A program made the translations under genes and the position numbers. Below, piece by piece: positions 1-6,854 of a stretch of 10,031 nt of DNA. The number at the start of each line of letters is the position of its first letter. The first letter of the stretch is position 1. The notes under the pieces were generated by a model. That model made no database searches. It saw nothing but the letters and a program-made list of their open reading frames with translations, and was not told the origin of the DNA. Origin of the DNA: Allomuricauda sp. (lineage in GTDB: Bacteria; Bacteroidota; Bacteroidia; Flavobacteriales; Flavobacteriaceae); NCBI GenBank assembly GCA_028289745.1, contig JANQOD010000026.1, positions 1-10,031 of the forward strand, given 5' to 3'.

Positions 1-12
1 TCTGGCAAAATC

Positions 13-366
13 ATGGCCTTTCGTCCCTTGACCCTTTTAGAAAATACCGAACCCACCGAATTGGAACGATTCGGCAGAGAGCAGTTGACCCCGACGTTCA
101 AAAAGTATGTCCCAGGCGTAGAATCGTATATCATTAAGGGCGAACGGGGCGATAACAAGGGCAATTATGTGCACCTATTGCTATTTGATAATAAGGCCAC
201 GCGTGATTTTTACTTTCCGTACGAACATTCAGGAGAAGACAATATTCCGAAAGCGGCCCTTAAACTTTGGCGGCCGGGGCAGATCATGCTCTTAGACAGC
301 TTGCCTAAATATGTAAAATCTTTAGAGTCTATCCAAAACTATACAGATTACATTTTTCTAGAGTGA
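13..366 (+). CDS. Unrecognised small protein, possibly 5'-partial (alpha/beta-barrel-like)
   Basis: Reads 117 residues from ATG 13 to the TGA at 364-366. The frame is also open from ATG back to base 1 (S-G-K-I precede it), so the protein may start outside the window, for example with a signal peptide. No catalytic motif is visible. The segment KGERGDNKGNY (42-52), then RDFYFP (64-69) and a C-terminal YTDYIFLE, has the alternating strand/helix look of small dimeric alpha/beta-barrel proteins (EthD/NIPSNAP-like). That resemblance is an impression of pattern, not a family assignment. The next gene is convergent with a 67-base gap. That gap holds only a weak AT-rich inverted repeat (TTGATTT 392-398 with AAATCAA 411-417), not a convincing terminator. 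The reading frame is very likely real; its function is unknown. Confidence 0.7.
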   Translation: MAFRPLTLLENTEPTELERFGREQLTPTFKKYVPGVESYIIKGERGDNKGNYVHLLLFDNKATRDFYFPYEHSGEDNIPKAALKLWRPGQIMLLDSLPKYVKSLESIQNYTDYIFLE

Positions 367-433
367 ATCATGCCAAAAATCCTACTATCCCTTGATTTTG
401 ATCAAAGAAGAAATCAACAGGCCGACTTGATTC

Positions 434-2485
434 TCATTTCCCCCTTTTTAAAAGCCCTGCCCGTTCCAACAACGCTTCGATTTTTGGTTCTTGCCCCCGA
501 AAGCGTTTATAGAGTTCCATGGGGTTTTCCGTACCTCCTTTTGAAAGTATATGCTCCCTGAACTTTTTGGCAATCTGAGGATTGAAAATTCCATTTTCCT
601 TGAAATAAGCAAATGCATCGGCATCCAATACCTCGGCCCATTTATAGCTGTAATAGCCCGAGGAATAACCACCTTGAAAAATATGGGAAAAAGCGGTGCT
701 CATGCAGGTTTCAGGAGTGTCAGGATAAAGTTGTGTGCCCTCAAAGGCTTTGGTTTCAAAAGCTTTTACGTCTTTGATGGGGGTTGGGTCTTGGCCATGC
801 CACGCCATATCCAATAATCCAAAGCTGAGTTGGCGCAGTGTTTGCATCCCCTCTTGAAAAGTGGCGGATTCCTTTATTTTTTCAACCAATGCCATGGGAA
901 TCAATTCCCCCGTATCATAATGATGGGCAAACAATTTCAAGGCCTCCTTTTCGTAACACCAATTTTCCATAATTTGACTGGGCAGTTCCACAAAATCCCA
1001 ATAGACCGATGTTCCGGAAAGGCTGGGATAGGTGGTATCGGCCAACATACCATGCAGCGCATGGCCAAATTCATGGAAGAGCGTGGTCACTTCATTGAAA
1101 GTCAACAAGGATGGCTTCCTTTCAGTAGATGGCGTAAAATTGCAAACATTCGAAATATGCGGCCGTATATTTTTGCCCCCTTTTCTAAACTGTGATTTAA
1201 AGGAAGTCATCCAAGCCCCGCCACGTTTTCCAGATCTTGGATGAAAATCGGCATAGAACAGGGAAACAAAGTTTTGGTCTTGGTCATAGACCTCAAAGGT
1301 TTTTACTTCTTTATGATACGTTTCAACGTCAAAAACTTCTCTAAAGGTCAATCCAAAGAGCTTTTCAGCCACTTTGAACACCCCATCGATTACATTTTCA
1401 AGCTTGAAATAAGGCTTGAGTTTCTCATCGTCTAGATCGAATAACTTTTGCTTTAACTTTTCGGAATAATACGCACCGTCCCATTTTTGTAAATCTTCAA
1501 TGCCATCCAAATCGCGGGCAAATTCTTGTAATTGGGCAAATTCCCTTTCAGTGGCAGGTTTTGCTTTTTCAAGTAACTCGTTTAGAAAATCCAATACCTT
1601 CTCAGGAGTTTCGGCCATTCGTTCTTCCAAGACATAATGTGCATGGGTTCGGTAACCCAGCAATATGGCTCGTTCATGCCTCAGGTTGACAATTTTCAGA
1701 ACGTTTTCTTGATTGTCAAATTCGTCGTCATGAAACCCTTTGCTTCCAAAGGCCAAGGCCAATTCTTTTCTAAGCTCGCGATTTTCGGCATACTTCATAA
1801 AAGGGATATAGCTGGGATAATCCAACGTAATCAGCCAACCTTCTTTCCCCTTTGATCTTGCCAATTGGGCCGCCATTTCCTTTGCGCTTTCCGGAAGTCC
1901 GTCCAAATCAGTTTCATCGGTAAGGTGCATTTTGAATTTATTGGTCTCCGCCAATACATTTTCCCCAAATTTTAGCTTTAACTTGGCCAGCTCAGCATCG
2001 ATTTTCCGGAGCCTTTTTTTCTTTTCTGGCGGAAGATTGGCCCCGTTTCGACTGAAGCTTTTGTAGCGTTTTTCAAGTAACGTTCTTCGCTCTGGGTTCA
2101 GGTTCAGTCTTTCTTTTGATCCATGAACCGATTTGACCCTTGCAAAAAGCGCTTCATTAAGTGTTATGTCGTTGCTGAACTCAGATAGTAAGGGAGAAAC
2201 TTCTTGTGCAATTTTTTGGATTTCCTCGGTGGTTTCTGCCGAATTCAGGTTAAAAAAAATGCTCGAAATTCTATCTAGTTGATAACCAGAGTAGTCTAAA
2301 GCCTCAAGGGTATTTTCAAAGCTCGGCGGTTCTATATTTTCAACGATGGCATCGATTTCTTTTCGAGCCGATTCAATTGCTACCAAAAAAGCAGGTTTAA
2401 AATGCTCGTTCTTGATTCTTGAGAATGGGGCTTGGTCAAAGGGGGTTAAAAGAGGATTGTTTGTTTTTTCAGCACTTTGGGACAT
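434..2485 (-). CDS. M3 family zinc metallopeptidase (Dcp/oligopeptidase A type)
   Basis: A 683-residue peptidase, close to the usual length of about 680 for E. coli Dcp and oligopeptidase A. It is expected to cleave short peptides, either as a dipeptidyl carboxypeptidase or as an oligopeptidase. The zinc site is clear: HEFGH at residues 471-475 supplies two His ligands and the catalytic Glu, and E500 in DFVELPSQ is the expected third ligand. The C-terminal GGYSSGYYSYKWAEVLDAD block (605-623) carries the conserved tyrosines that contact substrate in this family. Dcp and OpdA cannot be separated by eye; SLSGTSVYWDFVELPSQ has features of both. No signal peptide is seen, so it is probably cytoplasmic. 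It lies downstream of purK-purE on the same strand, but a 296-base gap with a repeat array separates them, so it probably has its own promoter. A near-consensus box, TATGATTTG (rc of 2550-2558), is one weak candidate. Confidence 0.96.
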   Translation of the reverse strand: MSQSAEKTNNPLLTPFDQAPFSRIKNEHFKPAFLVAIESARKEIDAIVENIEPPSFENTLEALDYSGYQLDRISSIFFNLNSAETTEEIQKIAQEVSPLLSEFSNDITLNEALFARVKSVHGSKERLNLNPERRTLLEKRYKSFSRNGANLPPEKKKRLRKIDAELAKLKLKFGENVLAETNKFKMHLTDETDLDGLPESAKEMAAQLARSKGKEGWLITLDYPSYIPFMKYAENRELRKELALAFGSKGFHDDEFDNQENVLKIVNLRHERAILLGYRTHAHYVLEERMAETPEKVLDFLNELLEKAKPATEREFAQLQEFARDLDGIEDLQKWDGAYYSEKLKQKLFDLDDEKLKPYFKLENVIDGVFKVAEKLFGLTFREVFDVETYHKEVKTFEVYDQDQNFVSLFYADFHPRSGKRGGAWMTSFKSQFRKGGKNIRPHISNVCNFTPSTERKPSLLTFNEVTTLFHEFGHALHGMLADTTYPSLSGTSVYWDFVELPSQIMENWCYEKEALKLFAHHYDTGELIPMALVEKIKESATFQEGMQTLRQLSFGLLDMAWHGQDPTPIKDVKAFETKAFEGTQLYPDTPETCMSTAFSHIFQGGYSSGYYSYKWAEVLDADAFAYFKENGIFNPQIAKKFREHILSKGGTENPMELYKRFRGQEPKIEALLERAGLLKRGK

Positions 2486-2509
2486 TGTAATGAAGTGATT
2501 TTTATATAA

Positions 2510-2523
2510 GATTAAAGATTAAA
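2510..2523. repeat. Two-copy tandem heptamer GATTAAA
   Basis: GATTAAA occurs twice in tandem, 25-38 bases upstream of the M3 peptidase start codon, so it would lie in that gene's leader. It is a short AT-rich duplication that may be chance. I record it because the much larger array nearby also has a 7-base period. Confidence 0.5.
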
Positions 2524-2608
2524 GGCTTAGGGCATGATTTTAGTCTGCACAAATCATAAACATTCGATCGGACATAAATTTCACAAATTGCCACGAATTC
2601 CTTTTTTA

Positions 2609-2804
2609 ACTGCATACTGCCCACTGCTTACTGCATACTGCCCACTGCCCACTGCATACTGCCCACTGCATACTGCCCACTGCATACTGCCCACTGTTTA
2701 CTGCATACTGCCCACTGCCCACTGCATACTGCCCACTGCATACTGCCCACTGCATACTGCCCACTGCATACTGCCCACTGCTTACTGCTTACCCCCCACT
2801 GTTT
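2609..2804. repeat. Heptamer tandem array, ACTGNNN x 26 plus two degenerate units
   Basis: From 2609 to 2790 the + strand is 26 uninterrupted 7-base units, each beginning ACTG. The three variable bases are CCC (12 units), CAT (10), CTT (3) or TTT (1), with CAT and CCC largely alternating to give a 14-base ACTGCATACTGCCC period. The array continues in phase through ACCCCCC (2791-2797) and ACTGTTT (2798-2804). There is a higher-order period too: 2630-2692 is repeated exactly at 2700-2762, a 63-base copy at 70-base spacing. The last units lie inside the end of purE and contain its stop codon. There are no unique spacers, so it is not CRISPR, and ACTGC never meets its complement GCAGT on the same strand, so long hairpins are not expected. 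It is a minisatellite-like array of unknown role in the purE-peptidase gap. Confidence 0.95.
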
Positions 2805-3273
2805 TTGCTCCTTTGACAACCTTTTCCTTTAGTCCGGCTTTATAGACCTCTATTTTATCCATGACACATTTATCTGAACTTCCGATGATCTGCGCTGCCA
2901 GAATCCCGGCATTTTTGGCACCGTTAAGGGCAACTGTGGCAACCGGCACACCCCCGGGCATTTGCAGAATGGAGAGTATAGAATCCCAGCCATCTATTGA
3001 ATTTGAACTTTTGACCGGAACGCCAATTACGGGAAGCGGCGATAATGAAGCGACCATACCGGGTAAATGGGCCGCACCACCCGCCCCCGCAATGATGACC
3101 ACATAGCCGTTTTTATGGGCGTTCTTGCCAAAATCATATAATTTTTCAGGGGTTCGATGGGCAGAGACAATGTCTACGTCCACCGCAATGTCAAATCCTT
3201 TTAAAATATCAATGGCATCTTGCATGACCGGAAGGTCACTGGTACTGCCCATGATTACGGCTACTTTGCTCAT
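2782..3273 (-). CDS. purE: N5-carboxyaminoimidazole ribonucleotide mutase (PurE class I)
   Basis: Converts N5-CAIR to CAIR in de novo purine synthesis, acting on the product of PurK. The 163-residue length fits class I PurE. Diagnostic blocks are GSTSD (9-13, phosphate binding), SAHRTP (37-42, containing the catalytic His seen at position 45 in E. coli PurE), AGAGGAAHLPGMVA (62-75), and QMPGGVPVATVA (104-115). The ATG at 3271-3273 overlaps the purK stop in an ATGA arrangement, which suggests translational coupling. The extreme C-terminus (KTVGGKQ, then TAA at 2782-2784) is encoded within the ACTGNNN heptamer array, so the array runs directly from the coding end into the 3' untranslated region. 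Those last residues are probably not conserved among relatives and lie beyond the catalytic core. Confidence 0.98.
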   Translation of the reverse strand: MSKVAVIMGSTSDLPVMQDAIDILKGFDIAVDVDIVSAHRTPEKLYDFGKNAHKNGYVVIIAGAGGAAHLPGMVASLSPLPVIGVPVKSSNSIDGWDSILSILQMPGGVPVATVALNGAKNAGILAAQIIGSSDKCVMDKIEVYKAGLKEKVVKGAKTVGGKQ

Positions 3274-4424
3274 TTGCTTACAACTTTAATTTTTTCTTTT
3301 ACCTGTTGGGCGATTTCCCTTGCCCGATCAACATTCTCGTTCACGATGGTCACATGGCCCATCTTGCGGAAAGGCCTTGTCTGTTTCTTGCCATAAATAT
3401 GGGGGGTGACCCCTCTTTTGGCCATGATGTCTTCGATATTTTCATAGACCACCTCACCAGTATGCCCTTCGGCCCCAACCAGATTGACCATGACCCCTGC
3501 CACTTTGCTATCGGTCTTTCCTAATGGGAGTCCCAGAATACAACGGATATGCTGCTCAAATTGGTTGGTGTAACTGGCCTCAATACTGTAATGGCCACTG
3601 TTATGGGGGCGTGGGGCCACCTCATTGACCAAAATATCATCTTCATGGGTCTGGAACATCTCTACGGCCAACAAGCCCACATGTTCGATTTTTTCAGATA
3701 CCTTCAGTGCAATTTCACGGGCTTTTTTGGCAACTCCCCCGTCAATCCTTGCAGGACAAATGACATACTCTACCTGGTTGGCTTCTGGGTGAAACTCCAT
3801 TTCTACCACGGGGTAGGTAATACATTTACCATCAAGACTGCGTGCAACGATGACGGCCAGTTCATTCTTGAACGGAATCATTTTCTCGGTGATACACTCC
3901 CCGGGCGGCAATCCCTCAAGATCTTCTACTTTTCGTATGATCTTCACCCCTTGGCCATCGTAGCCAAATTGGGCGCTTTTCCAAACAAAGGGAAATTTCA
4001 ATACGCCGTTTTCGATACTGTCTTTTATCTCACTGGCATAGGCAAAACGTGAAAACGCTGCAGTGGGAATATCGTTGTCTATATAGAAAAGCTTCTGCTT
4101 TGCCTTGTTTTGTATAGTTCTCAGGGCCTTGGGCGGAGGATAGACCTTGGTGCCCCCATCTTCCAACTTTTCAAGGGCATCTATGTTGACATTTTCGATT
4201 TCGATGGTCAGCACATCCACTGTTTTTCCGAAGTCATGAACCGCATCAAAATCCAATAAATCCCCTAAAACAAATTCATTGCAAGCGATTTTGCAGGGAG
4301 CTTCCTTCGAAGCATCCATGACTTTGGTGAAAATGTCCCATTTTCGGGTTTCGTAGAGCAGCATTTTACCGAGTTGTCCTCCGCCTAAAATGCCCAGTTT
4401 GAAATCCGAAGAAAAATAATCCAT
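3270..4424 (-). CDS. purK: N5-carboxyaminoimidazole ribonucleotide synthetase (PurK)
   Basis: An ATP-grasp enzyme that makes N5-CAIR from AIR, bicarbonate and ATP, one step before PurE. With the start used here it has 384 residues. It opens with the N-terminal dinucleotide-like fold motif GILGGGQLGKM (11-21). Next come the ATP-grasp elements GYDGQG (154-159) and NEVAPRPHNSGHY (267-279), the metal- and substrate-binding block. KMGHVTI (354-360) marks the C-terminal domain. The frame is open further upstream to a TTG at 4449-4451, but those codons lie in the predicted -7 promoter box. ATG 4422-4424 gives the normal family N-terminus and leaves a leader of about 20 bases. The stop overlaps the purE start by 4 bases. 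Confidence 0.97.
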   Translation of the reverse strand: MDYFSSDFKLGILGGGQLGKMLLYETRKWDIFTKVMDASKEAPCKIACNEFVLGDLLDFDAVHDFGKTVDVLTIEIENVNIDALEKLEDGGTKVYPPPKALRTIQNKAKQKLFYIDNDIPTAAFSRFAYASEIKDSIENGVLKFPFVWKSAQFGYDGQGVKIIRKVEDLEGLPPGECITEKMIPFKNELAVIVARSLDGKCITYPVVEMEFHPEANQVEYVICPARIDGGVAKKAREIALKVSEKIEHVGLLAVEMFQTHEDDILVNEVAPRPHNSGHYSIEASYTNQFEQHIRCILGLPLGKTDSKVAGVMVNLVGAEGHTGEVVYENIEDIMAKRGVTPHIYGKKQTRPFRKMGHVTIVNENVDRAREIAQQVKEKIKVVSK

Positions 4425-4448
4425 CAATCGCGTTATTGTGAGTGGTTG

Positions 4449-4456
4449 CAAAAATA
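4449..4456 (-). promoter_or_regulatory. Predicted purK -7 promoter box (TATTTTTG)
   Basis: On the minus strand this reads TATTTTTG, a full match to the Bacteroidota consensus TAnnTTTG. Transcription would begin about 6 bases downstream, near 4443, leaving a leader of about 20 bases before the purK ATG at 4424. No convincing -33 TTTG is seen at the usual distance; a TTTTC lies slightly too far upstream. The predicted hpt-adk promoter faces away only about 56 bases to the right, so the two upstream regions overlap. Confidence 0.6.
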
Positions 4457-4511
4457 CATCGAAATCACAACATGCGCTGAAAACCCCTTAAAAAAGAAGC
4501 GGTTAAAATGT

Positions 4512-4519
4512 TATCTTTG
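4512..4519 (+). promoter_or_regulatory. Predicted hpt-adk -7 promoter box (TATCTTTG)
   Basis: TATCTTTG matches TAnnTTTG fully and is followed by CC, as is common in flavobacterial promoters. The predicted transcription start is near 4525, downstream of the ATG at 4508. That ATG therefore cannot be the start codon if this promoter is the one used. The leader to the GTG at 4544 would be about 19 bases. A -33 element is not obvious. Confidence 0.62.
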
Positions 4520-4543
4520 CCAACCCAATTGAATCGAGAACAC

Positions 4544-5665
4544 GTGATAAGATTGCACGACAAACAGTTCAGGCCCTATTTAGATGAGGCGGTCATTCAA
4601 GAAGCGGTCAAAAAAATGGCCCAAGAGGTGGCACGCGACTACAAAGACGAAGTGCCCATTTTTGTGGGCGTGCTCAATGGAGCATTTATGTTCGTATCTG
4701 ATTTTTTGAAAGAATACGAGCATCACTGTGAGGTTACTTTTGTGAAACTTAGTTCATACCAGGGCCTGACCTCTACGGGCATTGTAGAAACGCTGTTGGA
4801 TATCTCTGAAGATATTGAAGGTCGTAGTGTTATCATTCTTGAAGACATTATTGACACGGGGCGTACTTTGCAAAAGTTGGTGCATCTTTTTTCAAACTCT
4901 AATGTAAAAGAGTTCAAGATCGCTTCTCTGTTCTATAAATCTGAAATCTACAATGGCGAGTACAATATCGATTATGTGGGCATTGAGATACCCAACAGTT
5001 TTATTGTGGGTTACGGACTCGATTACAAAGAATTGGGAAGAAACCTAAGGGAAGTATATCAACTAAACCAAAATAACATGATTAACCTAGTACTTTTCGG
5101 AAAGCCTGGAGCAGGCAAGGGAACCCAGGCAGGTTTTTTAAAGGAAAAATATAATCTGAAGCATATTTCGACCGGTGACGTGTTTCGCTACAATATGAAG
5201 AACGGTACCGAGCTGGGTAAACTGGCCCAATCGTATATCGATAAGGGCGAGTTGGTGCCCGATGAGGTGACCATTGATATGCTGAAGGCAGAAGTGGAGA
5301 AAAACAGTGATAGAGAGGGATTTATCTTTGACGGATTTCCAAGAACTGTGGCACAGGCAGAAGCGCTTGACAATTTTCTGGAATCAAAAGAAATGCAAGT
5401 AGATGCTACTATTGCGTTAGAAGCTGATGACGATATTTTGGTCGCCCGTTTGTTGGAACGCGGTAAGGAAAGTGGCCGTTCAGACGATCAAGATGAAGCT
5501 AAAATCCGCAATCGGTTTGAAGAATATAACCAAAAAACGGCTGCCTTAAAAGAATACTACGACAAGCAGGACAAGTTTCACGCCGTAAACGGTATAGGTG
5601 GTATTTCAGAGATTACCAAACGATTGCTCGCAGTAATAGATGGTGTGCTAAAAGTTCAAGGTTAG
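4544..5665 (+). CDS. Hypoxanthine phosphoribosyltransferase-adenylate kinase fusion
   Basis: One continuous frame encodes two purine enzymes. With GTG 4544 as start, residues 1-178 are a type I phosphoribosyltransferase (Hpt): VGVLNGAFMF near 41-50, the PRPP loop EDIIDTGRT at 100-108, and GYGLDYKELGRNLREVY near 156-172. It would make IMP and GMP from hypoxanthine and guanine. Residues 179-373 are a complete short-type adenylate kinase (AMP + ATP to 2 ADP). It starts at an internal Met (ATG 5078), with P-loop GKPGAGKGTQ (186-195), STGDVFR, DGFPRT (263-268) and RSDD (312-315), and a short LID without zinc cysteines. Both active sites look intact. The linker is only a few residues (QLNQNN). ATG 4508 would add 12 residues, but it lies upstream of the predicted -7 box; GTG gives the usual V/M-I-R-L-H-D-K-Q N-terminus. 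The ATG at 5078 follows an A-rich stretch and might also start free Adk. Confidence 0.95.
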   Translation: MIRLHDKQFRPYLDEAVIQEAVKKMAQEVARDYKDEVPIFVGVLNGAFMFVSDFLKEYEHHCEVTFVKLSSYQGLTSTGIVETLLDISEDIEGRSVIILEDIIDTGRTLQKLVHLFSNSNVKEFKIASLFYKSEIYNGEYNIDYVGIEIPNSFIVGYGLDYKELGRNLREVYQLNQNNMINLVLFGKPGAGKGTQAGFLKEKYNLKHISTGDVFRYNMKNGTELGKLAQSYIDKGELVPDEVTIDMLKAEVEKNSDREGFIFDGFPRTVAQAEALDNFLESKEMQVDATIALEADDDILVARLLERGKESGRSDDQDEAKIRNRFEEYNQKTAALKEYYDKQDKFHAVNGIGGISEITKRLLAVIDGVLKVQG

Positions 5666-5794
5666 CGAAGTTCAAAGATTCGGTTGTTCACCTGTTTGTG
5701 AAGTGGTCATGAAGAAATGATGGCTGTTCTATTTCAACCGGCCCTTTACACCGATCTTGGGCGTCTAAACCCCAAATTGTAAAAACCCCATAAA

Positions 5795-6796
5795 ATGACA
5801 GAAGGCAATTTTGTTGATTATGTCAAGGTGCACGTCGCCTCGGGAAAAGGGGGACAAGGATCTACGCACCTACGCCGCGAAAAATATGTTGACAAAGGGG
5901 GGCCTGATGGCGGTGATGGAGGCAGAGGGGGGCATGTCATTGTTCGTGGCAACAAAAATCTTTGGACACTCATCCATTACAAATTTCAGAAACATTTCAA
6001 GGCGGGTCATGGTGAACATGGCGGCAAGCAGCGCAGTACCGGTGCGAAAGGTGAAGACGCCTATCTCGAAGTGCCCTTGGGCACGGTAATACGTGATACC
6101 GCCACCAATACCATACTTTTCGAAGTTACCGATGACGGTGAGGAAAAAATTGTGTTGCAAGGCGGACTAGGGGGTCGTGGCAACTGGCATTTCAAATCTT
6201 CGACCAACCAAACCCCGCGATATGCACAACCAGGAATATCAGGCGAAGAGAAACAAATCACACTTGAACTGAAAGTCTTGGCCGATGTCGGCTTGGTGGG
6301 CTTCCCCAATGCAGGTAAATCGACCTTGTTATCTGTAATGACCTCCGCAAAGCCCAAAATTGCCGATTACGAGTTTACGACCTTGAAACCCAATCTGGGC
6401 ATAGTCGAATATCGAGATTTCAGAAGTTTTGTAATGGCCGATATACCGGGTATCATTGAAGGAGCTGCTGAAGGAAAGGGATTGGGCCATTATTTCTTGC
6501 GCCATATCGAGCGAAACGCCATCTTGCTGTTTTTGATACCTGCAGACAGTAGTGATATTTCAAAAGAATACGAGATTTTGTTGGATGAGCTCAGAAGGTA
6601 CAACCCTGAATTGTTGGATAAGCAGCGGCTGGTCGCCATCTCAAAAAGCGATATGCTCGATGATGAACTAATGGCCGAAATGCGCGAAGAGCTTGATAAA
6701 GAATTTGTTGATGTAACGTATCTTTTTATTTCGTCAGTGGCCCAAATGGGCATTCAAGAACTGAAAGATAAACTTTGGGTGTTGTTGAACGAATAA
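5795..6796 (+). CDS. obgE: Obg family GTPase
   Basis: A 333-residue GTPase acting in late assembly of the 50S ribosomal subunit and in growth control. The N-terminal glycine-rich Obg fold (about 1-160) is plain: LRREKYVDKGGPDGGDGGRGG spans 26-46 and PRYAQPG 141-147. The G domain follows: G1 GFPNAGKST (169-177), G2 around YEFTTLKPN (192-200), G3 DIPG (216-219), G4 SKSD (283-286) and G5 near SSV (313-315). G4 has Ser in place of the usual Asn of NKxD. The protein ends right after the G domain, with no OCT domain. It starts 129 bases after hpt-adk; no strong promoter or terminator is visible between them, only a weak 5-bp hairpin at 5687-5702. Co-transcription with hpt-adk is therefore likely but unproven. 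Confidence 0.97.
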   Translation: MTEGNFVDYVKVHVASGKGGQGSTHLRREKYVDKGGPDGGDGGRGGHVIVRGNKNLWTLIHYKFQKHFKAGHGEHGGKQRSTGAKGEDAYLEVPLGTVIRDTATNTILFEVTDDGEEKIVLQGGLGGRGNWHFKSSTNQTPRYAQPGISGEEKQITLELKVLADVGLVGFPNAGKSTLLSVMTSAKPKIADYEFTTLKPNLGIVEYRDFRSFVMADIPGIIEGAAEGKGLGHYFLRHIERNAILLFLIPADSSDISKEYEILLDELRRYNPELLDKQRLVAISKSDMLDDELMAEMREELDKEFVDVTYLFISSVAQMGIQELKDKLWVLLNE

Positions 6797-6854
6797 CGGT
6801 AGAACCGCTCCATTTCCATCTAGATATTTAGTATTTTTAAGAAAAGAGCATCTT

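Noticed and set aside
2609..2804. CRISPR array
   Set aside because: Units are 7 bases with no unique spacers between longer repeats, and no cas genes are present.
2609..2804. G-quadruplex on the purE transcript strand of the array
   Set aside because: GGG runs recur on the minus strand, but mostly 14 bases apart (11-base loops), with only occasional 4-base loops, so a stable quadruplex is doubtful.
2534..2845. Open frames across the heptamer array on both strands (103 residues on plus, 63 on minus at 2628-2819) with 7-residue repeats
   Set aside because: A 7-base repeat without stops keeps frames open automatically, and the repeats in the translations simply mirror the DNA period. The plus frame also runs antisense into purE.
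3549..4052. 167-residue plus-strand frame
   Set aside because: Entirely antisense to purK, with no recognisable domain; a shadow of the real gene. The same applies to the plus-strand frames across the M3 peptidase (for example 830-1195).
4425..4451. PurK N-terminal extension from TTG 4449-4451
   Set aside because: The TTG overlaps the predicted -7 box, the extra residues precede the normal family start, and ATG 4424 is available.
5687..5702. Terminator between hpt-adk and obgE (TTCAC/GTGAA)
   Set aside because: The stem is only 5 bp with no T-run, so it is not good evidence for ending transcription.
6797..6807. Terminator after obgE (CGGT/ACCG)
   Set aside because: A 4-bp stem without a T-run is too weak to call.
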